Shown here one piece after another: positions 8,501 to 16,389 of a stretch of DNA of 64,000 bases (position 1 is the stretch's first letter; every line of letters starts with the position of its first letter). Made by a program: the position numbers and the translations under genes. The notes below the pieces were generated by a model. That model had not been told where the DNA came from. It saw nothing but the letters and a program-made list of their open reading frames with translations, and ran no database searches. The DNA comes from CAYGVT01 sp964353355 (GTDB lineage Archaea; Thermoplasmatota; DTKX01; GCA-020343715): contig CAYGVT010000143.1 of the NCBI GenBank assembly GCA_964353355.1, positions 17,714-81,713 of the forward strand, written 5' to 3'.

Positions 8501-9686
8501 GCGCGTCCTCGAGGACGACCTCACTGGCCTGGCCGGTCATGCCGCCCGCGAGCCGGCTCATGGAGACCTCGATGCGCGCGTCACCCGTCATGTTCACTGC
8601 CGCCTCAAGGGAGGAGCCCTCCCAGAGCCTCAGGCGCGCGGACCCCTCCAGCACGACGAGCAGCGCGGCCTCAGAGCGGACCGACGCGCCGAGCAGCTCG
8701 AGCCCGGCCCCGTCCTCGACGAAGACGGCGAACTGGTAGTCGTAATCCTGCAGGAACAGAAGCTCGACGCCGACGACTGTGAGCGTGTGCCCGCTCCTGA
8801 CGGTGACGAAGCCGTCCTGGGTCCAGGTCTGGTCGATGGTGACATCGCCGGTGGTGTCGTCCACGACCATGTCCCAGATGGTGAACACAAGGACCGTGGC
8901 GGACGCCACGTTGTCGTCGGGGTCGTCCTCGCCCGGGAGCACGGTGCTGGCAAGGACGTTTATCTGGTGGGTGCCGCCCAGGGAGGTCGTGTCCCAGGAC
9001 GCGCTCACGCGGGCAGTACCACCGGCCGCGACCGACGCGGTGCGGTTGGCGATGAACGCGCCGGTGCCAGCGGGGCCGTCCCAGAACTGCACGACGACGA
9101 GAGTGGCCTGCGTCTCGCCCTCGTTGCGCAGGACCGCGTCGATTGTGACGACATCCCCCTCCATCGGGTGGGGGTCGCTGAGCGTGATGCCGTCGGAGGG
9201 GACCACTATGTCGGGCAGGCCGCGGACCGTCACGGGCAGCGTCGCACCGTTGTTGTCCTCGCGCCGCTCGTCTTGCTTGTCGTCGGCGTCGACCCAGATG
9301 GCGATCTGGTGCTCGCCCCTCGAGAGCGTGAACTCGCGCGAGACCTCGGCCAAGCCGTCCTTCGCGACCAGGGGAAGGACCTCACTGGCTTCGACCTGCC
9401 CGTCGACAAGGAAGCTCACATCGACCTGGAGGGCGTCGAGGTCACCAAGGTTGTAGACCGCCACGGTCAGATTGAAGGGCACCCCATCCAGGATGACGGG
9501 CTTCGACAGCACCATTCCAGCGCCGCTCACGGCGAGGTCGGGGCCGTAGCCCACCACGGACCTGCTCTCTCCCTCGTCGGATGCGACCGACGGCGCACTG
9601 GCCAGCATCACGAGCGTGGCGAGGGCGATCAACGCGAGCGCGGTAGCGAGGCGGCCGCTGGACTCTCCTGCACCCTTTGCTCCCAA
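5583..9686 (-). CDS. Giant membrane protein: CARDB domains outside, two zinc ribbons inside
   Basis: A 1367-residue type I-like membrane protein. After a signal peptide (LATALALIALATLVML) come two CARDB adhesion-type domains (PDLAVSGAGM; PDIVVPSDGITL). A long region of short beta-strand repeats about 150 to 860 suggests a right-handed beta-helix, and Ig-like domains follow. One membrane helix lies at about 1157-1184. The cytosolic tail carries four CxxC-type knuckles (CGECG, CPRCG, CSECG, CPYCG; about 1192-1243), forming a double zinc ribbon, and ends in a Pro/Ala/Glu-rich segment. An open frame extends to 9755 but overlaps its own TATA elements. A TTG at 9686 preceded by GGAGGG with six-base spacing is the best start and gives a clean signal peptide. 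It is the first gene of the operon with the PKD protein. The zinc-ribbon tail suggests signalling or docking inside the cell (inference). Confidence 0.88.
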   Translation of the reverse strand: MGAKGAGESSGRLATALALIALATLVMLASAPSVASDEGESRSVVGYGPDLAVSGAGMVLSKPVILDGVPFNLTVAVYNLGDLDALQVDVSFLVDGQVEASEVLPLVAKDGLAEVSREFTLSRGEHQIAIWVDADDKQDERREDNNGATLPVTVRGLPDIVVPSDGITLSDPHPMEGDVVTIDAVLRNEGETQATLVVVQFWDGPAGTGAFIANRTASVAAGGTARVSASWDTTSLGGTHQINVLASTVLPGEDDPDDNVASATVLVFTIWDMVVDDTTGDVTIDQTWTQDGFVTVRSGHTLTVVGVELLFLQDYDYQFAVFVEDGAGLELLGASVRSEAALLVVLEGSARLRLWEGSSLEAAVNMTGDARIEVSMSRLAGGMTGQASEVVLEDALVSGQFELAGARLTARGVELTLTGPLLMTGGVAVLTDCAILGGAEPSIELRSGADMELHNATCGSVVTDETSKATVFRLVEVLVVDESTLVIPHASVSIVHFINGTVVATATGGADGKVALDVVSDVIESGQYHFIGNYRVIASFSSVSSETPLLLLPFPDVTADANRPAMTAVLPPVEPRDLVGTTTGDLVLEAGSAPLDLVADFIQDGSIVVRGALRVTSATLDVLQDRDHQFYVLVEGSGVLTLDGATLTSNQHINVYLYDSAELVLSGGSKVDVNAIVAQDEARITATNATIIGRLLLRGGAVLLQAGCIVDSDLIVLETPSFSMDGGRLSAEHILTDCPTVSLNDVAMAAEDADIGAGLCNLSDCMVGLKSLRVRATILTIAGSVVSTEEPLHFNVSTFYGDSTTFNNPIDELPLSAKVYLYDAQIPRPFTLCESTVLVYWYLTVHAQDSLGNLVGGADVEVSFTQNGTLVARGLTNDDGEVRIPLLGSIVDRDGERFLGNYKVVVYSPEDVSDQVVSYVGLDKSRVVSAFFPEPLLPPTGVDVELSLENRTVVSGSVFTVRGAAVATYLVGRQPMYEGTALVKLVSNGTAIWQNSTGVDPSGSFAFTITAPERTGAYSLEVEITGSGPFTGITGRAHAIALDVIEPPATLLVVVLVTEKLLDHPVGTPLVIKGTVRYNTATGRPVAGAKVLCKDDPTKQTLQRQADGVGAFTFDYPSPPYIGQWNYLITAKDEAWGLTSAEVKFTVVVIEVQEPQGHKDNRLLFGVLIAVVVAVLVVAAVMAQMYLSSRGKVVECGECGTIVPENAKVCPRCGAEFETEVAKCSECGSWIPSKVDNCPYCGTEFRHPEESDDDERPPAGPGEVTVPAVPIEEPPSAVAEGGEAVAPIPEAPVGAAAVPANGEVAVDASTMKRAPEGIAGAGPRPVVRRAVVTPKVDEEAIKTPEGDGRPRVRKVSRPPTQEGDGGK

Positions 9687-9743
9687 TATGCTCCCTCCTG
9701 ATACGGTCCATCCACTGGGACGTCGTCCGGTCGGACGGGCGGG

Positions 9744-9761
9744 CCTTATAACCATAAAAGG
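9744..9761 (-). promoter_or_regulatory. TATA region of the CARDB/PKD operon
   Basis: On the minus strand CTTTTATGG and TTATAAGG lie back to back, 58-75 bases before the TTG at 9686. A further AT-rich element (CATTAAATATGC on the minus strand, near 9805) could be a second promoter. The rest of 9756-9918 holds no gene. Confidence 0.55.
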
Positions 9762-9918
9762 CTATGGTTCAAGGTCCTGCCCTGTGTTCTGACTGGGAGG
9801 GAGCATATTTAATGTTTGGCGCCCGATTCTCAAATAAGACTATCTCCTGGCGCTACGCACGCGACACCTTGCACCACCCCCCCTGGCTTTACGGGTCGGG
9901 GGAGGTCGCGGGGGGCCG

Positions 9919-11097
9919 TCACGCATCCAGCACGATGCGCCCGCCGTCGAGGAGCGTGCGCTCGTTCCCGGTCCTGCCCACGGCGACGATGGTGGGCTCC
10001 CTCATGAGGCCGTCCAGGTGCGTGAGCGCGGGCGCGTCGTTGTCGTAATTGGAGCCGAGCGCGATGTGGCACGTGCGGTAGACCTTCTCGTCCTCCAGCA
10101 TGTTGCCCACGATGCGCGCGGCCGGGTTCAGGCCGATGCCCAGCTCGCCCAGCGACCGGGCGTTGCGCGCCAGCAGCTCCGCCCTCGCGGCCGTGACCTT
10201 GCCCGAACGTCCCATCTCGCGGGCCTTCTCCTCCGACCTCGCGAGGGTGGCGCGGAGCCGGGCCGCCTCCTGGCCGCCCTCCACGTCCCTGACGAAGCCC
10301 CCCTCGACGCGGCAGTCGATGGGCGTGCGGATGAGGATCTCGCCCCTGTCTGACGAGATGGAACCGTCGTAGACCAGGCGGCCCCGTGACGCGCGGAGCT
10401 CGGGCGAGACGAACACCTCCCCGGCGGGCAGGTTGCCGCCAGCGCCCGGGCGGCGGAAGTCCCCGTCGTCGCGCTTCGCGGCGCGGCCGCGCAGCCCGAT
10501 GGTGAGGTCGGTCCCAGCGGGCGTGGTCACACGCACCTCGGCCGCGCGGCCGAGCGCGCGCGCGAGCGCGGACGCGCGCGAGCGCATGCTCGCGTAGTCG
10601 ACAGGCACAGTGCGCACGAACATGTCGACCGTCACGCCTGGCGACCAGAACGACCTGATCCTGCGCTCCGAGAGGAGGTAATCGAACACGTGGTCGTACC
10701 GCGGTCGCCTCGCCCGCCCGCGCCGGCGGTGGCCCGCTATGGGCCGCTTGAGCGCGTCGGGGTCCTTGCCCAGCTTCTCGGCGGAGATGGACACCACCAC
10801 CTCGGGCGCGGTGCGCAGCGCGGCGAGCACCTGCGGCTCAGCGTGGTCGAGCTGGCCCTTCACGGGCTGCACCATGAGCACCGGCCTCCCGCCCGCCTCG
10901 GCCGCGGAGCGCAGGAGGGCCTCCGAGATGGCCCTCACGTCCGCGACCGGGTTGGTGACGATGAGCACGCGCTCGCCCTCGCGCACGCCGAGCACGTCGC
11001 GCACCGCGACCCCGGCCGCGCGGTCGAGCCGGACCCCTCCACGCGCTCCTCGCCGACCGCCAGTTGACGCGCTGACTGCACCGCCCTGCCTCACCAT
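9919..11097 (-). CDS. Aminopeptidase T (M29)-like leucyl aminopeptidase
   Basis: A 392-residue cytosolic protein resembling archaeal thermophilic (M29-type) aminopeptidases, which remove N-terminal residues using two metal ions. The N-terminal half has a VLGVREGERVLIVTNPVAD segment and a nucleotide-fold-like alternation. The C-terminal half carries the likely metal ligands: GEVFVSPE, GEILIRTPIDCRVEGG, NPAARIVGNMLEDEK, TCHIALGSNYDND and THLDGLM, matching the conserved E, E, H and D positions of the family by eye. The ATG at 11097 is chosen because GGAGGGCGAGG precedes it; in-frame codons to 11271 would overlap the shared TATA element near 11200. It is divergent from the large propeller/Ig protein. 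The substrate is unknown. Confidence 0.72.
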   Translation of the reverse strand: MVRQGGAVSASTGGRRGARGGVRLDRAAGVAVRDVLGVREGERVLIVTNPVADVRAISEALLRSAAEAGGRPVLMVQPVKGQLDHAEPQVLAALRTAPEVVVSISAEKLGKDPDALKRPIAGHRRRGRARRPRYDHVFDYLLSERRIRSFWSPGVTVDMFVRTVPVDYASMRSRASALARALGRAAEVRVTTPAGTDLTIGLRGRAAKRDDGDFRRPGAGGNLPAGEVFVSPELRASRGRLVYDGSISSDRGEILIRTPIDCRVEGGFVRDVEGGQEAARLRATLARSEEKAREMGRSGKVTAARAELLARNARSLGELGIGLNPAARIVGNMLEDEKVYRTCHIALGSNYDNDAPALTHLDGLMREPTIVAVGRTGNERTLLDGGRIVLDA

Positions 11098-11195
11098 GGT
11101 CCTCGCCCTCCTACGTCCTGAGCGCGCCATGGAGGGGTGGCGAGATAAGCCTTCCCGGGGCCGTAGCCAGGATAGGAAAGATACCATACCAATAC

Positions 11196-11206
11196 GTATA
11201 TATATC
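11196..11206. promoter_or_regulatory. Shared TATA element of divergent genes
   Basis: GTATATATATC, nearly symmetrical, is the only strongly A/T-rich stretch between the aminopeptidase gene (minus) and the secreted propeller protein (plus). Its symmetry would allow TBP binding in either direction, with start sites near 11175 and 11227. Confidence 0.6.
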
Positions 11207-11252
11207 GTACGAACGGTTGCGCTGGATGGACCAAAGGTTGGGTGATGGCAAC

Positions 11253-14200
11253 ATGCGAAAGAGCCTTGCACCTGCTATAGCGCTATTGCTCGTCGTCGTC
11301 TCGTTCTCGCCCCTGGCCGCCGCCGCCGCCGCACGGGACGCGGCCAGCGACGCCGACGGCATCGAGCCCGCACCTGCGGGCCCGGCCTACTATGACGAGG
11401 ACCGCGCCGTGGATGTGGACACAGAGCAGATCGGCGGCTACACCTGGACGAAGGACATCCGCATCACGCGCAATTCGGCCGAGGACATCATGCCGCAGGT
11501 CACCGTGGACCAGTTCCACAACTCCCACGTCGTGTGGCAGAGGCAGGGCTACTGGACCAGGACCTACGACAGGACGGGACAGCCGCTGTCCAAGGAGACG
11601 TTCATCACCCCCCACGTGGTCACCGGCTACGGCAGCCCCGACTCGTACCCGCTCGGCCCCCAGGTCGCCATCGACAACAACCAGAACATCCACGTCGTCT
11701 GGGACGATGGCTGGCAGAACTGCTTCTACCAGAAGTTCGACGCGGACGCGAACGCCATCTCGTCCGTCATCCACGTCGGTCCCAGCGACAACGAGGCCTC
11801 GCACGTGCCCGCCGTCGCGGTCGATTCGCTCAACAACTTCATCCACGTCGGCCACGAGGACTACGCCTACCAGTGCGAGGACATCGTCTACACCAAGTAC
11901 GACCAGAGCGGCAAGGTCCTCGCGAACGAGATCGCCGTGTCCTCTGCCGTCAGCTCGCACTGCGAGCACAACACGCTCACCACCGACATCAACGGCTACA
12001 TCCACTTCGGCTTCGGCTCCTCCACGGGCGCGTGGTGGGGTAAGGTCGACCAGAACGGCGTGCTGCGCGGCCAGGCAATCAACGTCATGACGGGCCAGTC
12101 GTACAAGCTCGTCGACCCTGCCGTCACCCCGAACGGTGACGTGCACTGCGTCTGGGAGGACTCGGGCACCATCTACTACACCCGCATGGACAACAACGGC
12201 TCCTTCCTCAACCGCGACGTGATCATCTCCAAAAATGGCGTGTCCCCGGGCCCGCCGCGCATCGCGGCGTGCCACGAGGAGAACACGGTCTACATCGTCT
12301 GGCACGACCTGCGCGATGGCAACTCCGAGATCTACTACGCCAAGATGACCGCGGGCAACTACGGGACCACGCCCGAGAACTACCGCCTCAGCCGCAACTC
12401 CGCGGACTCGAAGTACCCACGCATCGCCATCGACCCCGACGACAACGTGCACGTGGTCTGGGGCGACATGCGCGACGGCAACTGGGAGATCTACTACAAG
12501 TTCATGTTCAACTTCAAGCTGGAGCTCGGCGTGGTCAACATCGCCGAGCTGCCCGCGATGTACTACTTCCACCCCAACGAGACGAAGAAGCTGCACATGT
12601 ACGTCGAGAACCAGGGCGGGCTGCCCGACGACTACCGCGTCACGCTCACCTACGACGAATGGGCCCCGACCGCGGGCTGGAAGTTCCTCCTGGACAACAC
12701 CGAGTTCCGCCGCCTGCCAGGGAACTCGCGGGGCTACCTCAACCTGACGATGACCTCGCCGGCCCTCGCCAACGCGGGGGACAAGATCAACGTCACGATC
12801 AACGCGCAGTCGCTGTCGTCTAAGTACGAGAACGAGACGCTCAAGTGGATCTCGTTCATCATCGTCGAGAAGGCCGTGACCATGGTCTGCGCCAAGCCCA
12901 CCAAGCTCATCGATTCGGGCGGCACGGTCTACTTCAACCTCAACGTCGCGAACATCGGCGACGTCAGGGACTTCTACCGCATCGACTACACGCTCGTGCC
13001 CGAGAACGCGGGATGGTCCGTCGAGGTGGACAAGCGCAACCTCGACCTAGGCGTCGACGACTCCACCAACTTCACCGTCAAGGTGACGGCGCCGGAGGAG
13101 GCCAAGGCCAACGAGAACGGCACGGTGTTCATCCGCGTGCAGTCGACGACGGACGCGTCCGTCTACGACGGCAAGCGGCTGCTCGCGCTCATCAACCCCA
13201 CCTTCAAGATCGAGATGGAGACGCTCGTGCCCAACAAGTGGGTCGACCCCGGCGGGTCGGTGGACTTCATCATCACCGTGCGCAACGTGGGCAACATGCA
13301 GGGCAAGGTCACAATCTTCGTGACAAGCTCCAACCCCCGCACCGGATGGTCGGGCTCGATAGACCGCGAGACGCTGTTCCTGGCGGGCGGCGAGCAGCAG
13401 CTCGTGAAGCTCACCGTCACCGCCCCGGTGAACGCGCTCGCGGGCTCGCGGCAGGTCGTGACCATCCATGGCGTCTCCGAGGACTTCTCCTCGAGCGGTG
13501 TCGTCGAGGTAAGCGCCCTCGTCAACCGCATCGTCGGCCTGGCGTGGGGGCTGGACCCGACCGAGCTCAGCATAACCCCTGGCACGCCGGCGACCTTCCT
13601 GGTGTCGGTTTCCAACCACGGCAACGGCAACGAGAACGTCGAGCTGGGTTCGTCCCAGGTGCCCACGGGCTGGTACGTGACCTACGAGATAAACAAAGTC
13701 GAGGTGCGCAACGTCGTGCTCATGCCGAAGGAGACCAGAATCGTCTCCGCGGTCGTCAAGACGCCCTACGACGCTCTCGCGGGCCGGTCCGTGCCCGTCG
13801 CGGTGCTGCTCGACGAGGCGGGAACAGCCTACGACGTCCCGCTCGTCACCAAGGTCAGCCAGTACTACGGCGTCGACGTGTCCTCCAGCATGTACCGCCA
13901 GGAGGGCGCGCCGATGAGCATCGTCAACTACCGCGTCACCGTAAAGAACGAAGGGAACGGCGAGGACGTGTTCGCGCTCTCCGTGCTCAATGTGCCCGAC
14001 ACCTGGAACGCGCTGTACTTCAGCGAGCAGGGCGAGCAGATCACGGAAGTCGTCCTCAAGGCCAACGAGAAGAGGGACGTCGAGCTCCGGGTGCACATCC
14101 CCGAGGGCACGTCCACGACCGCGCCCGTCGAGTTCCACGCGCGTGCGACCTCCTCGGGCGCGGAGTCCGACGACGTGAAGCTGATCCTCGAGGTGCGGCT

Positions 14201-14606
14201 GCCGGACCTCAAGATCCAGTCCATCACCTACAACCCGAACCGCCCGAAGGCGCTGACTCCCGTGCAGATCACCGTGCGCATACAAAACGACGGCACGTTC
14301 GGGGCGGAGAACATCGTGGTCACGATGCGCGACGGCAGCCGCGAGGTCGGCAGGGAGCTCATCTCCTACGTGACGAAGGACTCGAACGCCACGGCCTCGT
14401 TCACCTGGGTGCCGGTGTCAGGCAAGCATACGCTCACCTACGACATCCGCAACGACATCCCGGAGCTGTCGATGGACAACAACCAGGTCGTGAACACGAG
14501 GAACGTCGCGGGGAAGAGCACCATACCGGGCCTCTCCGGCGACGCGATGCTCCTCGCCCTGACGGCGGTCGCCATGGCCCTGGCCGCGAGGCGAGTGCGC
14601 AAGTAG
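11253..14606 (+). CDS. Secreted protein: seven propeller-like repeats, Ig-like NEW3/CARDB domains, C-terminal anchor
   Basis: A 1117-residue exported protein with a signal peptide (LAPAIALLLVVVSFSPLA). Residues about 50-420 contain seven repeats ending in VHVVW- or IYYxxM-like strands (NNQNIHVVWDDGW, NGDVHCVWEDSG, DDNVHVVWGDMRDG), typical of a BNR/sialidase-type seven-bladed propeller. Then follow several NEW3/CARDB-like Ig domains of about 110 residues (VYFNLNVANIGDVRDFY, VDFIITVRNVGNMQGKV and so on). The C terminus shows IPGLSGDAMLLALTAVAM plus RRVRK, a PG-motif/membrane-helix/basic tripartite tail. The ATG at 11253 has GGTGAT upstream and removes a nonsecretory extension of 12 residues. 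Probably a surface-displayed binding or scaffold protein; no enzymatic residues are identified. The gene is monocistronic. Confidence 0.85.
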   Translation: MRKSLAPAIALLLVVVSFSPLAAAAAARDAASDADGIEPAPAGPAYYDEDRAVDVDTEQIGGYTWTKDIRITRNSAEDIMPQVTVDQFHNSHVVWQRQGYWTRTYDRTGQPLSKETFITPHVVTGYGSPDSYPLGPQVAIDNNQNIHVVWDDGWQNCFYQKFDADANAISSVIHVGPSDNEASHVPAVAVDSLNNFIHVGHEDYAYQCEDIVYTKYDQSGKVLANEIAVSSAVSSHCEHNTLTTDINGYIHFGFGSSTGAWWGKVDQNGVLRGQAINVMTGQSYKLVDPAVTPNGDVHCVWEDSGTIYYTRMDNNGSFLNRDVIISKNGVSPGPPRIAACHEENTVYIVWHDLRDGNSEIYYAKMTAGNYGTTPENYRLSRNSADSKYPRIAIDPDDNVHVVWGDMRDGNWEIYYKFMFNFKLELGVVNIAELPAMYYFHPNETKKLHMYVENQGGLPDDYRVTLTYDEWAPTAGWKFLLDNTEFRRLPGNSRGYLNLTMTSPALANAGDKINVTINAQSLSSKYENETLKWISFIIVEKAVTMVCAKPTKLIDSGGTVYFNLNVANIGDVRDFYRIDYTLVPENAGWSVEVDKRNLDLGVDDSTNFTVKVTAPEEAKANENGTVFIRVQSTTDASVYDGKRLLALINPTFKIEMETLVPNKWVDPGGSVDFIITVRNVGNMQGKVTIFVTSSNPRTGWSGSIDRETLFLAGGEQQLVKLTVTAPVNALAGSRQVVTIHGVSEDFSSSGVVEVSALVNRIVGLAWGLDPTELSITPGTPATFLVSVSNHGNGNENVELGSSQVPTGWYVTYEINKVEVRNVVLMPKETRIVSAVVKTPYDALAGRSVPVAVLLDEAGTAYDVPLVTKVSQYYGVDVSSSMYRQEGAPMSIVNYRVTVKNEGNGEDVFALSVLNVPDTWNALYFSEQGEQITEVVLKANEKRDVELRVHIPEGTSTTAPVEFHARATSSGAESDDVKLILEVRLPDLKIQSITYNPNRPKALTPVQITVRIQNDGTFGAENIVVTMRDGSREVGRELISYVTKDSNATASFTWVPVSGKHTLTYDIRNDIPELSMDNNQVVNTRNVAGKSTIPGLSGDAMLLALTAVAMALAARRVRK

Positions 14607-14719
14607 GCCACGGAACGCACCCGCGACAGGCGGTCCGGGCCCCCACGGCAGCGCGAGCGATGTCGCGAGAGGGGGGCAATCGATTGTGCCGCACGGGCGG
14701 CCCTGGTCGCGACCACGGC

Positions 14720-15337
14720 TCACCTGGCCAGCGCGGCGTCCACGCCTGCCAGCGCGGCGGCGAGCGACGCCTCGCCCGCGCGCCTCAGGTCCCCGGCCAC
14801 GGCAGCGCGGGACGCGACGAAGTCCGCGTCCTTGATGGCGGCCAGGTTGATGGCGACGTTGTAGAGCGCCCCGTTGAGGGCCGCGTGGAGGAACCGCGCG
14901 CCGCACCCGGCGTCGGTGACCGCGTTGGGGTTGCCCTTGCTCGCGACCATGGGGGCGAGCGAGAGCGCGCGCGAGCACGCGCGCGCCACGTCGAGCGGGA
15001 CGTCGGTGGCGGCCTTCAGGGCCGCCTGCATCGCGGCCGTTCGGGCCTCCTTCTCGGCCTCTGTCCCCTTGGGCATCCCGAGCGCCCTCGACACGCCGTC
15101 GTAGGCGGCCGAGTCGCTGTCCACGCACGCGAGCAGGGCCGCGCGGAGGCCCCGGAGCTCCAGGGAGGCGGCGCGCAGCGCGCCCTCAGCCTCCCTGTAG
15201 CGCTCCTTGCCGACCGTGAGCGCGCACACCATCTCGAGCAGCGCCGCGCCCACGGCCCCGACGGCCGCGCTCGCGCTCCCCCCGCCGGGCGCGGGGGCCT
15301 CTGAGGCGAGCTCGGATGTGAACGCGTCGAGGGGCAT
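14720..15337 (-). CDS. Formimidoyltetrahydrofolate cyclodeaminase (FTCD C-terminal-type)
   Basis: A 205-residue all-alpha protein of the formiminotransferase-cyclodeaminase C-terminal family, which converts 5-formimino-THF to methenyl-THF and ammonia. Key signatures are the N-terminal PAPGGGSASAAVGAVGAALLEMV folate-binding helix and loop, DSDSAAYDGVSRAL (catalytic Asp/Tyr area), KGNPNAVTDAGCGARFLHAALNGALYNVAINL, all strongly conserved in the family. It lies 16 bases downstream of the transferase gene and is clearly co-transcribed. In animals both activities are fused; here they are separate, as in several Thermoplasmata and bacteria. No histidine-degradation gene is adjacent, so the pathway (histidine catabolism or folate one-carbon supply) is open. 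Confidence 0.9.
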   Translation of the reverse strand: MPLDAFTSELASEAPAPGGGSASAAVGAVGAALLEMVCALTVGKERYREAEGALRAASLELRGLRAALLACVDSDSAAYDGVSRALGMPKGTEAEKEARTAAMQAALKAATDVPLDVARACSRALSLAPMVASKGNPNAVTDAGCGARFLHAALNGALYNVAINLAAIKDADFVASRAAVAGDLRRAGEASLAAALAGVDAALAR

Positions 15338-15353
15338 GTCGTGGAGCAGCCGC

Positions 15354-16253
15354 TCACCCCCAGATGCGCCTCTCGAGGACCTGGTCGCCCCTGAAGCCCT
15401 CGAGCTGCAGGTACCAGCCCGCAGTCTCCACGAGCGCCTCGAGGGGCACGAGCCCCACGACCTCGGCGCCCACCACGGGCACGCCGTAGCGCGCGGCCTC
15501 CCGCTTGACGGCCTCGAACACGCGGTAGATGGGGCTGCGGGTGTGGTCCACGAGGTTCATCGACACCTGCACGATGCCGCGTTCCTTGAGCTCGAAGCCC
15601 AGGGCCTTGACGTACCGGAAGCCGCCCGTCTGGTGGCGCACCGCCCTGGCGATGTTCTTCGCCACATTGATATCGGAGGTGCCGAGGTTGACGTTGAAGG
15701 CCACCAGGGGTGGCCGCGCCCCCACCACGGTCGCGCCCGCCGTCGGGTGGATGCGCTCGGGGCCGAAGTCCGGCCTCATGAGGGGGTCGGTGCCGATGCG
15801 CTCCCGGAGGCCCTCGAACTCGCCCTTCCGGATGTCGGCCAGGTTCTCGCGCTCGGGCCGCGTCGCGGACCGCTCGTAAAGGAACACCGGTATGCCCAGC
15901 ACCTCCCCGATGCGCCTGCCCACCTCCCTGCTGAGCTCGACGCACTGCTCCATCGTCACGTCGGACACGGGCACGAACGGCATCACGTCCGTGGCGCCCA
16001 TCCGGGGGTGCTCCCCCTTGTGGCGCGTGAGGTCGATGAGCTCGCTGGCCTTGCGGCACGCCCTGAAGGCGGCCTCGCCCACCGCGGCGCGGGGCCCCAC
16101 GTAGGAGACGACCACGCGGTTGTGGTCCACGTCGGGCTTCGCGTCGAGGAACTTGACGCCCTCGACGGATTTGATCTCACCGACGATGGCGTCGATGACC
16201 TCCTGCCGCCTGCCCTCGCTGAAGTTGGGCACGCACCACACGACCTCTGCCAT
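15354..16253 (-). CDS. Glutamate formimidoyltransferase
   Basis: A 299-residue cytosolic enzyme that moves a formimino (or formyl) group between glutamate and tetrahydrofolate. The N-terminal VVWCVPNFSEGRR motif, DHNRVVVSYVG, the EHPRMGATDVMPFVPV loop containing the catalytic His, and GARPPLVAFNVNLGTSDI are hallmarks of the family. ATG 16253 is chosen for its GGAGGTC ribosome site 6 bases upstream; 20 extra in-frame Arg/Gly-rich residues upstream are discarded. TATA-like TGATATATC near 16323-16332 (minus) gives a leader of about 50 bases. It forms a two-gene operon with the cyclodeaminase. Confidence 0.92.
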   Translation of the reverse strand: MAEVVWCVPNFSEGRRQEVIDAIVGEIKSVEGVKFLDAKPDVDHNRVVVSYVGPRAAVGEAAFRACRKASELIDLTRHKGEHPRMGATDVMPFVPVSDVTMEQCVELSREVGRRIGEVLGIPVFLYERSATRPERENLADIRKGEFEGLRERIGTDPLMRPDFGPERIHPTAGATVVGARPPLVAFNVNLGTSDINVAKNIARAVRHQTGGFRYVKALGFELKERGIVQVSMNLVDHTRSPIYRVFEAVKREAARYGVPVVGAEVVGLVPLEALVETAGWYLQLEGFRGDQVLERRIWG

Positions 16254-16389
16254 CCCGTCGACCTCCTGGCTGCCGCGGCCGCGGGGACGTCCCCGCGGAC
16301 GTCGCTTGAGCACGGTTTATCATGATATATCTTGCGGCCTCCGTGCGGCGGCCGGGCATGCGGGTGCCCTGGCGCCGTAAGGTCGCGGC

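Noticed and set aside
9800..9840. Plus-strand gene behind GCATATTTAATG near 9804
   Set aside because: The short frames following it have no homology-like pattern and run antisense into the aminopeptidase gene; the AT-rich element more likely serves the minus-strand operon.
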